Assembly (NCBI RefSeq): GCF_000428925.1
Contig: NZ_AUAW01000001.1
Coordinates: forward strand, 248,001-312,000
Source of the DNA: Furfurilactobacillus rossiae DSM 15814
GTDB lineage: Bacteria > Bacillota > Bacilli > Lactobacillales > Lactobacillaceae
Reading direction: 5' to 3'
Length of the DNA stretch: 64,000 bases
This document shows positions 34,361 through 42,809 of this stretch, piece by piece. The position numbers were made by a program, and so were the translations under genes. The notes beneath the pieces were generated by a model that did not search any database, was not told the DNA's origin, and saw only the letters and a list, made by a program, of their open reading frames with translations. Position 1 is the first letter of the stretch, and every line of letters begins with the position of its first letter.

Positions 34361-35983
34361 ATGAAACGCTTTACAAAAATTGCATTAATTGTCAGTTCAT
34401 TATTAACGGCCACGAGTTTAGCAGCCTGCCATCGTAATACCACGAGTAAGAAAACCATGACCGTCGTTTCACCCACTGAGATGATCACTTTGGATCCATC
34501 AAAGGCTACGGACAGCACTTCTCACACCGCATTGGCCAACACTATGACTGGCCTTTACAAAACAACCAACAGCACACCAGCGCAGGCACTTGCGACACAC
34601 ACAACCGTTTCGAAAAATGGTCTTCAATGGAACTTCACACTCCGGCACAATACGCATTGGTCAAATGGTGATGTTGTAACGGCAAAGGATTTCGTGCAGG
34701 CATGGCAGCGAACCAATGATCCTAAAACGGCTTCTCAGTATGCTTACCTGTTTTCTGGCGTACACAACGCTGATAAGATTCAAAAAGGCTCGGCCCCAGT
34801 TCAAAGTTTAGGCGTTCACGCGACATCACGCTACCACTTGTTGGTTATTCTCGATAAACCGATTCCTTATTTCAAGCAACTATTAACAATGCCACAGTTT
34901 CTCCCTCAGGATCATCGAGTTGTCACAAAATATGGTAAGCAATACGGTCTAACCGCTCAACATCAAGTTTACAACGGCGCTTTTAAAGTAACTGGCTGGC
35001 ACGGTACCAATAATACGTGGACACTTAAGCGCAATGATGCTTACTGGGCCAAACGTACTGTGCATTTAAACAGTATTCACTTTACGGTTGTCAAAGACCC
35101 AAGCACGGCATTAAACCTGTATAAGACAGGCAAAGCCGACCTTGTCAGGCTGTCTGGCACACAAGTCGCTAATGAAAAGCAGGCAGCCGATTATAAATAT
35201 CGCAGTGGTGCGGCCTCTGGCTTTGTTGGCCTTAATCAAACAAAAAAGTCACCACTACAAAACCAATCTGTGCGCCAGGCCTTGTCAAATGCGATTAACC
35301 GCCAGCAGCTAACGCAGAATACGTTGCAAGACGGTTCTACTCCCGCAACTGGCTTTACCCCGGCAAAACTGGTTACCAATCCATCGACACATAAGGATTT
35401 TGCCAGTGAAGCAGCGGTGACCGCAGTGACCACATATGATATGGCACATGCAAAACAACTTATGGCAACTGGTCTCAAAGAAAGTGGCAAACAAAATCTG
35501 AACATTACGCTATTAGCGAATGATCAAAACAACGGCAAACAGCTGGCAGAATATCTTCAATCCCAGTGGCAAAAACTGCCTCACGTAACGGTTAATGTCC
35601 AAACAGTTCCCTTAAAGGCGCAGTTAAGTGACATTACTTCGGGTAATTATGACGCCACGATTTTAACTTGGAATGGCGATTTTAACGACCCGACAACCTT
35701 CTTATCGCTTTTTCAAAGTCAAAATAAACAAATTAACGCAAAATGGACGAGTACAGCGTTTGATCACGATATGGATTTAGCCGCCGGCCAAGACGCCTTA
35801 AATGGCAACGCCCGTTATCAAGACCTCTTAAATGCCCAACGCATTCTGACCAAAGAAGTTGGTATTGTGCCGCTTTTCTGGAGCTCATCGGTTGGCGGTA
35901 CGCTTCAACGTAGCAACATTCGCAATTTGGTTTACAGTAGTGCGGGAGTTAATTACAATTACCAGAATGTTGAACTTAAGTGA
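34361..35983 (+). CDS. Orphan oligopeptide-binding lipoprotein (OppA family)
   Basis: The 540-residue protein has a lipoprotein signal peptide with lipobox LTATSLAAC (Cys about residue 22). The SBP_bac_5 fold follows: MITLDPSKATDS, LQWNFTLRHNTHWSNGDVVTAKDFVQAWQR and QSVRQALSNAINRQQL. OppA-type proteins capture peptides for an Opp permease. No permease or ATPase genes are adjacent, so it must work with a system encoded elsewhere. The upstream leader suggests control by amino-acid supply. A strong terminator follows. Confidence 0.92.
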   Translation: MKRFTKIALIVSSLLTATSLAACHRNTTSKKTMTVVSPTEMITLDPSKATDSTSHTALANTMTGLYKTTNSTPAQALATHTTVSKNGLQWNFTLRHNTHWSNGDVVTAKDFVQAWQRTNDPKTASQYAYLFSGVHNADKIQKGSAPVQSLGVHATSRYHLLVILDKPIPYFKQLLTMPQFLPQDHRVVTKYGKQYGLTAQHQVYNGAFKVTGWHGTNNTWTLKRNDAYWAKRTVHLNSIHFTVVKDPSTALNLYKTGKADLVRLSGTQVANEKQAADYKYRSGAASGFVGLNQTKKSPLQNQSVRQALSNAINRQQLTQNTLQDGSTPATGFTPAKLVTNPSTHKDFASEAAVTAVTTYDMAHAKQLMATGLKESGKQNLNITLLANDQNNGKQLAEYLQSQWQKLPHVTVNVQTVPLKAQLSDITSGNYDATILTWNGDFNDPTTFLSLFQSQNKQINAKWTSTAFDHDMDLAAGQDALNGNARYQDLLNAQRILTKEVGIVPLFWSSSVGGTLQRSNIRNLVYSSAGVNYNYQNVELK

Positions 35984-36075
35984 GCACACCTAAACTGGTT
36001 GTAGCACTGACTTACGTAGGACCAACGACAATGAATGAGCTTGTGTTCCAAAAACTTTAAAAGCCATCCTAACAC

Positions 36076-36117
36076 AAAGGCATCCTGTTCCTAAATTTCT
36101 GGGAACAGGATGCCTTT
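36076..36117 (+). terminator. Terminator after the binding-protein gene
   Basis: AAAGGCATCCTGTTCC (36076-36091) pairs perfectly with GGAACAGGATGCCTTT (36102-36117). It also lies downstream of the minus-strand tRNA. Confidence 0.85.
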
Positions 36118-36149
36118 GCATTTCATGTTGATTCTTAATAAGACTTTTA

Positions 36150-36222
36150 TGGACCCGAACAGATTCGAACTGTCGACCTCCTACATGCGAAGCAGGCGCT
36201 CTCCCAACTGAGCTACGGGCCC
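36150..36222 (-). tRNA. tRNA-Ala (anticodon CGC)
   Basis: The minus strand folds into a full cloverleaf: acceptor GGGCCCG/CGGGTCC, D arm with AGCTCAGTTGGGAGAGC, anticodon stem CCTGC/GTAGG around loop TTCGCAT, T arm GACAG-TTCGAAT-CTGTT and discriminator A. The anticodon is CGC, reading GCG alanine codons. CCA is not encoded. Confidence 0.93.
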
Positions 36223-36295
36223 AAAATAACAGCCATTTCTGCTGTTATTTCACAGTCAAGCATAGCACAACTTAGTAACACCGCAATCTACCAGT

Positions 36296-36565
36296 CTACT
36301 TTTTTTCAGCAGGTTGGTTAGTTGACTGCATAGCGGCCAATTGTGCATTTGCTGCCTTTTGTTTGGCAATCGTTACGCGTCGGTAAATAACCAAAAAGGC
36401 AAAATCAAAAATCAACATGCTAACCACACCTAAGATAAATGAACCGTCAAATGGGATTGGCAGTAGCCAGCCAATAATTCCACCAACAAGAACGCCTAAA
36501 GTAAGCATTACCACCGCAATATTTGTCGGCATTGCCGGATTTATTGGTTTAGGTCTGTTTTTCAT
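36296..36565 (-). CDS. Small two-helix membrane protein
   Basis: The 89-residue protein has two hydrophobic segments (about 17-36 and 42-61) and a charged helical C-terminus (RRVTIAKQKAANAQLAAM). GGAGG precedes the ATG at 36565, which is why the longer frame from 36598 is not used. I recognise no family. It stands alone between tRNA-Ala and the thiamine genes. Confidence 0.65.
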   Translation of the reverse strand: MKNRPKPINPAMPTNIAVVMLTLGVLVGGIIGWLLPIPFDGSFILGVVSMLIFDFAFLVIYRRVTIAKQKAANAQLAAMQSTNQPAEKK

Positions 36566-36656
36566 TTCACTGCCTCCAAAGGATTTTATAAACGTCACTT
36601 AGTGTAGCGATTTTCACAGAGTGTTGCAAGCGTAGAAGTACGTTCATAAACAAGGC

Positions 36657-37307
36657 TCAAGATTTGTTTGAAAAGGCTTGTCGAATAGTAGTTGCAGCGC
36701 TTTTGATATCCTTAGCCCTCGTTAATAAACTGATGACTGCGGCACCTGCCGCGCCAGTAGCCTTAATTTCATCAAGGTTAGCCAGACTAATACCACCAAT
36801 TGCAACAATGGGTTTCACTGATGCATTAACCAGTTTTGTCAGCCCGCCAGTTCCAACGGCCGGATCTGCGTCAGCTTTGGAAATGGTTGGAAAAATTGGA
36901 CCGCTACCGATGTAGTCCACGGCAGAGAGCACATTAGCCTTTTGAATCTGGACAAGTGTGTGACACGAGTAACCAATAATCATGTCTGGTGCTTCGTCGA
37001 TGACCTTAGCAATTGCCTCATCCGATTGTCCAACATGGACCCCATCGGCATCGAGCTGTCTCGCTAGTTCAACGTCGTCATCAACGATAAACGGAATCTT
37101 AGCTTGTTTGCATAACTCTCTTAATATGCCGCCCAATTTCAATTTGGCGGCACCAGAAAGCGCTTGAGGACCCTTCTCACGATATTGAAAAGCCGTGATA
37201 CCGCCAGCAATGGCCGTTTTTAAAACATCTGGCAGTTGGCGGCCGTCAATCATGTCCTGAGAACCCGCAACAAAATAGGCTGCTAATTGTTCTTTCTGAA
37301 ATTTCAT
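36657..37307 (-). CDS. thiE: Thiamine-phosphate synthase
   Basis: ThiE joins HMP pyrophosphate and thiazole phosphate to thiamine phosphate. The 216-residue TIM barrel shows FQYREKGPQALSG (HMP-PP binding), PFIVDDDVELARQLDADGVHVGQSD, DYIGSGPIFPTISKADADPAVG (pyrophosphate loop) and PIVAIGGI. GGAGGAATAAACAAGCG precedes the ATG at 37307, placing the site in the end of thiD. A longer frame from 37430 lies inside thiD and is rejected. It is the last gene of thiM-thiD-thiE. Confidence 0.95.
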   Translation of the reverse strand: MKFQKEQLAAYFVAGSQDMIDGRQLPDVLKTAIAGGITAFQYREKGPQALSGAAKLKLGGILRELCKQAKIPFIVDDDVELARQLDADGVHVGQSDEAIAKVIDEAPDMIIGYSCHTLVQIQKANVLSAVDYIGSGPIFPTISKADADPAVGTGGLTKLVNASVKPIVAIGGISLANLDEIKATGAAGAAVISLLTRAKDIKSAATTIRQAFSNKS

Positions 37308-37314
37308 CGCTTGT

Positions 37315-38136
37315 TTATTCCTCCGATACCACAGCCCAGTGATTAAGCGGACCATGACCGTGACCCACTTTGATACCTTGTGCAATTGTGGCACTAACAT
37401 AGGCTTTACCAGTCCGAATGGCCGTTTCAATGTCGCTACCCTTAGCTAATTCTGCAGTGATACAAGCAGATAGCGTGTCGCCGGTACCGTGCGTATTGTG
37501 CGTATCAAAGCGTGGACTTCTCAGCCAAAAAGATCGCCCGTTTTCAAGTAAAACAAAATCACTGGCCGTTGTCGGATCCGCTTCGTGACCACCTTTGACC
37601 ATCACGTTTTTGGCCCCCATCGCCTGCAATTGTTGTCCGGCGCGCTGCATGTCGGCATCATTTTTAATGGTTAACCCCGTCAGCGCCTCAGCTTCAGGTA
37701 GATTTGGTGTCACGATGGTGGCTAACGGAATTAGTTCCTTTTTAACAGTTGCAATAGCATCTTCGGCTAATAATGGCGCACCACCTTTAGCAATCATCAC
37801 TGGATCAACCGTGAGTGGACCAAAGTCATAACGGGTTAGATTTTCAACAACATTATGAACACGGATAGTGTCAGCAAGCATGCCAGTCTTACAAGCCTTA
37901 ATGGCCAAATCAGCATCTAACGAAACAAACTGTTCGTCAATAATTTTGGTTGGCAAAGCCATGAAGTCCTGCACACCCAAGGTATTTTGGGCGGTAATAG
38001 CCACTAAAACTGTTGTTGCGAAAACGTGCCGTTCTTGGATTGTTTTTAAATCGGCCTGCATGCCTGCGCCACCACCGGAATCAGATCCTGCAATGGAAAG
38101 CGCTTGTGGAAATTGTGATGTCATCTGTTCTGTCAT
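37315..38136 (-). CDS. thiD: Hydroxymethylpyrimidine kinase / phosphomethylpyrimidine kinase
   Basis: ThiD phosphorylates HMP twice. The 273-residue ribokinase-fold protein has ALSIAGSDSGGGAGMQADLKT at the N-terminus, VDPVMIAKGG near residue 110, TPNLPEAEALTG and the anion hole/catalytic motif NTHGTGDTLSA. Its start overlaps the thiM stop (TAATG). With ThiM and ThiE this forms a salvage route from HMP and thiazole; the de novo genes thiC and thiG are not in the window. Confidence 0.95.
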   Translation of the reverse strand: MTEQMTSQFPQALSIAGSDSGGGAGMQADLKTIQERHVFATTVLVAITAQNTLGVQDFMALPTKIIDEQFVSLDADLAIKACKTGMLADTIRVHNVVENLTRYDFGPLTVDPVMIAKGGAPLLAEDAIATVKKELIPLATIVTPNLPEAEALTGLTIKNDADMQRAGQQLQAMGAKNVMVKGGHEADPTTASDFVLLENGRSFWLRSPRFDTHNTHGTGDTLSACITAELAKGSDIETAIRTGKAYVSATIAQGIKVGHGHGPLNHWAVVSEE

Positions 38137-38939
38137 TATTCATCTACGACCTTATCTTTAAGATATGGTAACAGCGCTTCTACTGTCACTTGACTAAAAC
38201 TATCCATCAAGGCGATACCAAACGAACCAGGCTGCATAAGTGTTAGATCAGCTTGGTTAACTGCCCATTGACCGGTTGCACCAAAAATGGCAGTACCAGT
38301 CACTGCAGCCGTCATCGCATTCGGCTCCACTGCTAAGTATGCAGCTAAAACGCTGCTAAGCATGTCTCCTGAACCAACGTGCGTCGCAAACAATGGTGTT
38401 CCGACATGAAGACTGACTGTCTGCTGACCATCGCTGATCCAATCGACAGCTCCGGTCATCACAGCAACACAATGATAATGCAGTGCCACAGCCTGAACAA
38501 TGCGTTTAGGATCAGACACAGCACCCGTAGCGTCAATTCCCTTACTGTTAGATAAATCTCCTGACAATGCTGCCATTTCTCCTGCGTTTGCTCGAATAAC
38601 TGTTGGCTGGGTATTGGCTATTAGTCGATCAAACTGTTGGCGGCGGCTTGGTAACCCAACCGCTACCGGATCGATCACAACCGGCCGTTGATGCTGATTG
38701 GCCAGGCTGCCAACAGTCACCATTTGGCCAATTTGATCAGGCGTCCAAGTACCTAAATTTAACGCAACTGCGCCAGCAATCCCCACCAAATCGCCGGCCT
38801 CTTCCTTAGCTTTTGACATAATGGGAGAAGCACCGATAGCGTTAACGGCGTTTGCCACTTCCGCAATCGTGACACTGTTAGCAACAGTAAAAACAACAGG
38901 GTTAGTTTTCCGGATGGTTTCCAATAAAGACAAGTTCAT
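38136..38939 (-). CDS. thiM: Hydroxyethylthiazole kinase
   Basis: ThiM phosphorylates 4-methyl-5-(2-hydroxyethyl)thiazole. The 267-residue protein has VANSVTIAEVANAVNAIGASPIMS, VIDPVAVGLP, VIRANAGEMAALSG and HVGSGDMLSS. The last motif normally reads GTGC in ThiM, with Cys; here Asp is found, as in other ribokinase-fold kinases. GGAGG precedes the ATG at 38939, so the longer frame from 38969 is not used. It is the first gene after the TPP riboswitch. Confidence 0.95.
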   Translation of the reverse strand: MNLSLLETIRKTNPVVFTVANSVTIAEVANAVNAIGASPIMSKAKEEAGDLVGIAGAVALNLGTWTPDQIGQMVTVGSLANQHQRPVVIDPVAVGLPSRRQQFDRLIANTQPTVIRANAGEMAALSGDLSNSKGIDATGAVSDPKRIVQAVALHYHCVAVMTGAVDWISDGQQTVSLHVGTPLFATHVGSGDMLSSVLAAYLAVEPNAMTAAVTGTAIFGATGQWAVNQADLTLMQPGSFGIALMDSFSQVTVEALLPYLKDKVVDE

Positions 38940-39035
38940 TGTGATCCTCCAATTCGATAATGGTGTCAAACAGTAACTAATATTGATGATACTGATCAGA
39001 AACTCAATAAATAGACAGCGACGTTAAACGGCGAC

Positions 39036-39074
39036 AAAAAAGGCACTGAACCATAGGAAAAAGGTTCAGTGCCT
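39036..39074 (-). terminator. Intrinsic terminator of the TPP riboswitch
   Basis: On the minus strand AGGCACTGAACC (39063-39074) pairs perfectly with GGTTCAGTGCCT (39041-39052), followed by TTTTT. It lies between the TPP aptamer and thiM. Confidence 0.9.
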
Positions 39075-39094
39075 AAAAAACAATCACACACTGG

Positions 39095-39182
39095 CCACTT
39101 TCCTTCGCAAGTCTCAACTTACAGGTTCGAAGGGTCCGATATCTATCGTCTCAGTTCAGCAATTGCCGAACACCCCTAGTGG
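39095..39182 (-). ncRNA. TPP (THI-box) riboswitch aptamer
   Basis: Minus strand from 39182 reads CCACTAGGGGTG, then CTGAGA, then ACCCTTCGAACCTG and ends GAAGGAAAGTGG. These are the conserved THI-box segments in the right order and spacing. Thiamine pyrophosphate binding is expected to favour the adjacent terminator and switch off thiMDE. Confidence 0.95.
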
Positions 39183-39251
39183 AATAGTTTACATGACATT
39201 ATTTTAGCATACTCGGTATTCTAATTAGAAGTAAGATTACGTTTATTAACA

Positions 39252-39800
39252 TTAGTCAGTTGTTTTTGAGGTCGGTTCAGCTGTCTTCCATTTCTTATCA
39301 ATAAAGGCTTCACGGCCGCCACTCTCCTGCATTGCATAACGCAACGGATTCTTTTTATAGAAATCCTGATGGTAATCTTCCGCCGGATAAAATGGTTTGG
39401 CATCTTCAATTTGCGTCACAATTGGTGCATCAAAACGACCGGATTCAGCTAGTGCCTTTTTGGAAGCCTCTGCAATTCGACGTTGTGTCTCATCTTTGAC
39501 AAAAATAACGGGACGATAACTATCACCACGATCCTGGAATTGACCCATCGCATCTGTAGGGTCCGTTTGTTGCCAATAGATTTGAACCAGTTTGTCGTAG
39601 GACATTACTTCTGGGTCAAACCAAATTTTAACTGCTTCTGTATGCCCAGTTGTATGGCTACATACCTGTTCATATGTTGGATTAGGCACATGTCCACCGG
39701 TATAACCTGATACCACCTTATTGATGCCAGCTACCGTTTCAAACGGCTTGACCATACACCAAAAACAACCACCTGCAAAAATTGCCGTCTCTTCTGCCAT
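39252..39800 (-). CDS. msrA: Peptide methionine-S-sulfoxide reductase
   Basis: MsrA reduces the S-epimer of methionine sulfoxide in proteins. The 182-residue enzyme has the active site GGCFWCMV (catalytic Cys about 12), [23 protein letters not shown] and AEDYHQDF. Length is normal. It lies 23 bases after msrB on the minus strand, so the two are one operon. Confidence 0.95.
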   Translation of the reverse strand: MAEETAIFAGGCFWCMVKPFETVAGINKVVSGYTGGHVPNPTYEQVCSHTTGHTEAVKIWFDPEVMSYDKLVQIYWQQTDPTDAMGQFQDRGDSYRPVIFVKDETQRRIAEASKKALAESGRFDAPIVTQIEDAKPFYPAEDYHQDFYKKNPLRYAMQESGGREAFIDKKWKTAEPTSKTTD

Positions 39801-39823
39801 TTAATGCGCCTCCATCACTATTA

Positions 39824-40273
39824 TTAAACCTGCTTAACGTTTGGGAACAGTTTAGCATATTTTTCGTAACCATTGCGTGTCAATTCGTCTGCCGGAATAA
39901 ACTTCAGAGCCGCCGAGTTAATGCAGTAGCGAAGTCCACCCTCTGTTTGAGGTCCGTCCGTGAACACGTGACCCAAGTGAGAATCCGCTTCCTTACTGCG
40001 GACTTCTGTTCTTTCCATGCCCAATGATTGGTCACGATGCTCCGCTAACGTTCCTTTCGTTATCGGATGTGTGAATGACGGCCAGCCACAACCGGCATCA
40101 TATTTATCCGTTGAGGAAAATAACGGTTCACCACTGACAATATCAACGTAAATGCCATCTTGATAGAAGGCGTCATACTTACCAGAAAACGGCCGTTCGG
40201 TGGCGGCTTCCTGGGTAACGGCGTATGCTTCTGGACTTAATCTATCAATGTTTGCTTGTTTGTCTTTTGCCAA
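39824..40273 (-). CDS. msrB: Peptide methionine-R-sulfoxide reductase
   Basis: MsrB reduces the R-epimer. The 149-residue enzyme has [46 protein letters not shown] and the catalytic Cys in [10 protein letters not shown]. The two CxxC zinc motifs of some MsrB forms are absent, which is normal for this subgroup. It is the upstream partner of msrA. Confidence 0.95.
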   Translation of the reverse strand: MAKDKQANIDRLSPEAYAVTQEAATERPFSGKYDAFYQDGIYVDIVSGEPLFSSTDKYDAGCGWPSFTHPITKGTLAEHRDQSLGMERTEVRSKEADSHLGHVFTDGPQTEGGLRYCINSAALKFIPADELTRNGYEKYAKLFPNVKQV

Positions 40274-40333
40274 TTGTCAGGTCTCCTTCTCCTTGTAAAT
40301 CAACATTGCCGAGTGCTGATGATGTTTGTGCGA

Positions 40334-40696
40334 CTATTCTGCTGTTGAACCAGACATCACCCTGATTTGAACGTTTGGATCCAGCTGTTCACTATCACCA
40401 GTTAGTTGTAAGGTGTGAAATGTTGTATTTTCTGTTAATTGCATGTGTTCGGACATATAAGTCTTACTGTAGCCTTTTACAGCCACAGGGCCTAGATCTG
40501 AATCAATCATAGCGTCATAGTCCGGTGTCAGTGCATCCTTGTCGACAATGATCAGATCAAACGACGTATCCAGTGAGCAATAGCCGACGTTTGAAAACGG
40601 CCCGACACCATCGTCAAAACTGAGTAATAAACGTTGATTCGGGCCCATAACGGCCGCAATTTTAGTTTTAGCATCTGATGACATGGATAATTTCAT
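40334..40696 (-). CDS. HesB/IscA-like (YneR-type) protein
   Basis: The 120-residue protein belongs to the small Fe-S biosynthesis-like family of lactobacilli. It shows RLLLSFDDGVGPFSNVGYCSLDTSFDLIIVDKDA and a C-terminal beta region. The cysteines that bind clusters in IscA are absent, apart from one Cys near residue 40, so a true cluster-carrier role is doubtful. It is a paralogue of the protein at 41357-41743, with an IS remnant between them. Confidence 0.78.
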   Translation of the reverse strand: MKLSMSSDAKTKIAAVMGPNQRLLLSFDDGVGPFSNVGYCSLDTSFDLIIVDKDALTPDYDAMIDSDLGPVAVKGYSKTYMSEHMQLTENTTFHTLQLTGDSEQLDPNVQIRVMSGSTAE

Positions 40697-40897
40697 AGTG
40701 ACCCTCCTTATAGATCAAAAAGTATATCTTGTACACAACTAAATTGTGTCTTGCATACTTAGCGATAACTTTATTCTCCGCAAAATCGAGAATAACGCAA
40801 GCATTCTGCTCAAACCGAAAAGAACAGTATCTCTATCACTTTGCATTTGTCTTAGGAAGCAGCTGTGACATAAGTCCAATTTGAAAACGAACATTAA

Positions 40898-41125
40898 CAT
40901 AAAATTCTTTTTCGCAGCATTGGTAATATCGCAGCGACGGCAGCACGCGGACACCCTAATCACATTAATGACTGGTATCAGAACAGAAAAAAATCTTCTC
41001 CGTCTACTGGAACGAAGAAGATTGCGATTGGCGCCATGGATCGACTCATTTCAACCATGTACCATTTAGTAATGACGAATCAAAAATATGACTATACGAT
41101 TGCCTGCAGAAGTAAGCGTTCTTAG
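40898..41125 (+). pseudogene. C-terminal remnant of an IS110-family transposase
   Basis: One frame is open from 40898 to the TAG at 41123. It reads IGNIAATAARGHPNHINDWY, then QNRKK, then GTKKIAIGAMDRLISTMYHL. This resembles the C-terminal part of IS110-type (DEDD) transposases, where a variable linker precedes a conserved A-x-x-A-x-x-R-L-x-x-x-x-Y helix. Upstream of 40898 a stop ends the frame, and no inverted repeats or 5' part are present. The family assignment is by pattern and is moderate. Confidence 0.55.
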
Positions 41126-41178
41126 TCAAAAACACCATAGCACGCTTTAAAAAAACTTACCAGTTGGTAGGTTTATTT

Positions 41179-41239
41179 AAGTGTATCTAAATTCTTAAAA
41201 CTCGGGATAACTTATTCCCGATAAACACTTGATACACTT
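41179..41239. repeat. Nested stem-loop downstream of the IS remnant
   Basis: AAGTGTATC (41179-41187) pairs with GATACACTT (41231-41239), and an inner TCGGGA/TCCCGA hairpin (41202-41221) lies within. It has no T run on either strand and is separate from the terminator at 41253. It may belong to the noncoding end of the decayed insertion sequence. Confidence 0.5.
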
Positions 41240-41252
41240 GACTTCAGGTAGA

Positions 41253-41293
41253 AAAACTGACCTATTCCCTGGCTTTGGGAATGGGTCAGTTTT
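41253..41293. terminator. Strong hairpin terminator
   Basis: AAAACTGACCTATTCCC (41253-41269) pairs with GGGAATGGGTCAGTTTT (41277-41293) with one G-T type pair. It ends the HesB-like gene on the minus strand. Confidence 0.8.
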
Positions 41294-41356
41294 GGATTAA
41301 GCGGCATTCTCAGGACTTTGGAGCGTAATATTTCTCACACTATTATGTCGCTCATA

Positions 41357-41743
41357 TTAGTTTGACTGTGCTGATTGACTGGCTGATGCATCAACAACAA
41401 CCTCAACATTATCATCGATCTGTTCACCCTCGTCAGATAGCTTAATTGTGTGCATAAGGCGGTTAAACGTCGCATGCAACTGTTTACCAAGGAATCGACC
41501 AGAATAGTCTTTATAGCGCACAGGGCCTAAATTAGAAGGAATCAATGCTTGATAATCATCGACATTTGCATCTTTGCCCACAACTACGAACTGAAACGAC
41601 ACTTGGAGTGCTACCAGACCATGGTGTGAGTACGGGCCGACACCATCATCGTAGCTTAATAATAATTGATTTTCATCGATAAGTAAGGGCTTTAATTGAG
41701 CCACAACTTCGTCATCAAACGTTAATTCGTGTTCTTCTGCCAT
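41357..41743 (-). CDS. HesB/IscA-like (YneR-type) protein, second copy
   Basis: The 128-residue protein is a paralogue of the one at 40334. The common core is QLLLSYDDGVGPYSHHGLVALQVSFQFVVVGKDA against RLLLSFDDGVGPFSNVGYCSLDTSFDLIIVDKDA. It has no Cys at all, so it cannot hold a cluster through thiolates. GGAGG precedes the ATG at 41743. Function unknown. Confidence 0.78.
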   Translation of the reverse strand: MAEEHELTFDDEVVAQLKPLLIDENQLLLSYDDGVGPYSHHGLVALQVSFQFVVVGKDANVDDYQALIPSNLGPVRYKDYSGRFLGKQLHATFNRLMHTIKLSDEGEQIDDNVEVVVDASASQSAQSN

Positions 41744-41837
41744 TGTTAACGCCTCCATTCAGTTTCTTATACGTATATTATTCGCTGTGGGATGATGTGA
41801 GACAACTATTTATACTTATTATCCGTAGTGGCTCGAT

Positions 41838-41868
41838 AAAAAAACGTCTACAGATACACTGTAAACGT
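41838..41868 (-). terminator. Terminator after ppaC
   Basis: ACGTCTACAG (41844-41853) pairs with CTGTAAACGT (41859-41868) with one mismatch, followed by seven T residues on the minus strand. Confidence 0.75.
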
Positions 41869-41882
41869 CTTTATTAAATCGC

Positions 41883-42809
41883 TTATTTAAATTGGTCTTG
41901 CAATGGTGGAACCACTTGCTTCTTACGTGAAACAACACCGGGCAAACTGGCCGTGTTGTTAGTCAACGTTGTATTGAACGCCTTTTCAACAACATCAGTT
42001 GGTTCACCCCAAACTAACAGGCGGGAGTCGCTGTCCAAGATGTTGGTAACCAAGACAAGGAATAAATCATAACCCTTTTCCTTGGCATCGGCAGCCATAG
42101 CTGCTTCAAGCTTGTCTTGACGAGCAAAGACTTCGTCCAAGTCAACTGTGTTAATTTGGTCAATACGGATGTTTTTACCACCCATTTCGAATGACTTTGC
42201 ATCCTGTTCGATTAATTCGGCTTCACTCTTAGAAGATAGGTTGGTACCAGCTTTAAGCTCTTCCAAACCATATGTCTTGTAATCAACATCAGCAATTTCA
42301 GCTAATGCAATGACAGCGGCCTTATCGTCATCCGTTGTGGTTGGTGACTTCAGTAGAAGTGTGTCTGAGATAATCGCAGACAACATCAAGCCAGCCAATT
42401 GTGCCGGAATTTCAATTTTGTATTCATCAAACATCTTCATCAGAATCGTACTTGTACAACCAACTGGTTCTGCACGATAAAAAAGTGGTGATGAGGTTGA
42501 GAAGTTGGCGATGCGGTGATGGTCAACAACGTGAGTAACTGTAACATCTTCAATGTCAGAAACACTTTGTTGATGTTCGTTATGGTCAACTAACATAACT
42601 GAATCAACTTCGTCACTGGCCTTAGTGATCACCCGTGGTGTTGGTTCGTCAAAATAGTTTAAAACAAATTGTGTTTCTTCGTTTGGTTCGCCTAAAGCAA
42701 CCGCTTCAGTATCATACCCAAGTTTGTTTTGTAAGTATGAATATGCCTTTGCAGCAACAATTGCGTCAGTGTCAGGACTTTGGTGTCCAAAAACCAGTTC
42801 CTTACTCAT
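41883..42809 (-). CDS. ppaC: Manganese-dependent inorganic pyrophosphatase (family II)
   Basis: PpaC hydrolyses pyrophosphate. The 308-residue DHH-family protein has [32 protein letters not shown] (DHH motif), EPVGCTSTI and the C-terminal DHHA2 motif [10 protein letters not shown]. Length is normal for family II. Its start overlaps the stop of the LysR-family gene (TAATG), an unusual coupling for a housekeeping enzyme. Confidence 0.95.
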   Translation of the reverse strand: MSKELVFGHQSPDTDAIVAAKAYSYLQNKLGYDTEAVALGEPNEETQFVLNYFDEPTPRVITKASDEVDSVMLVDHNEHQQSVSDIEDVTVTHVVDHHRIANFSTSSPLFYRAEPVGCTSTILMKMFDEYKIEIPAQLAGLMLSAIISDTLLLKSPTTTDDDKAAVIALAEIADVDYKTYGLEELKAGTNLSSKSEAELIEQDAKSFEMGGKNIRIDQINTVDLDEVFARQDKLEAAMAADAKEKGYDLFLVLVTNILDSDSRLLVWGEPTDVVEKAFNTTLTNNTASLPGVVSRKKQVVPPLQDQFK

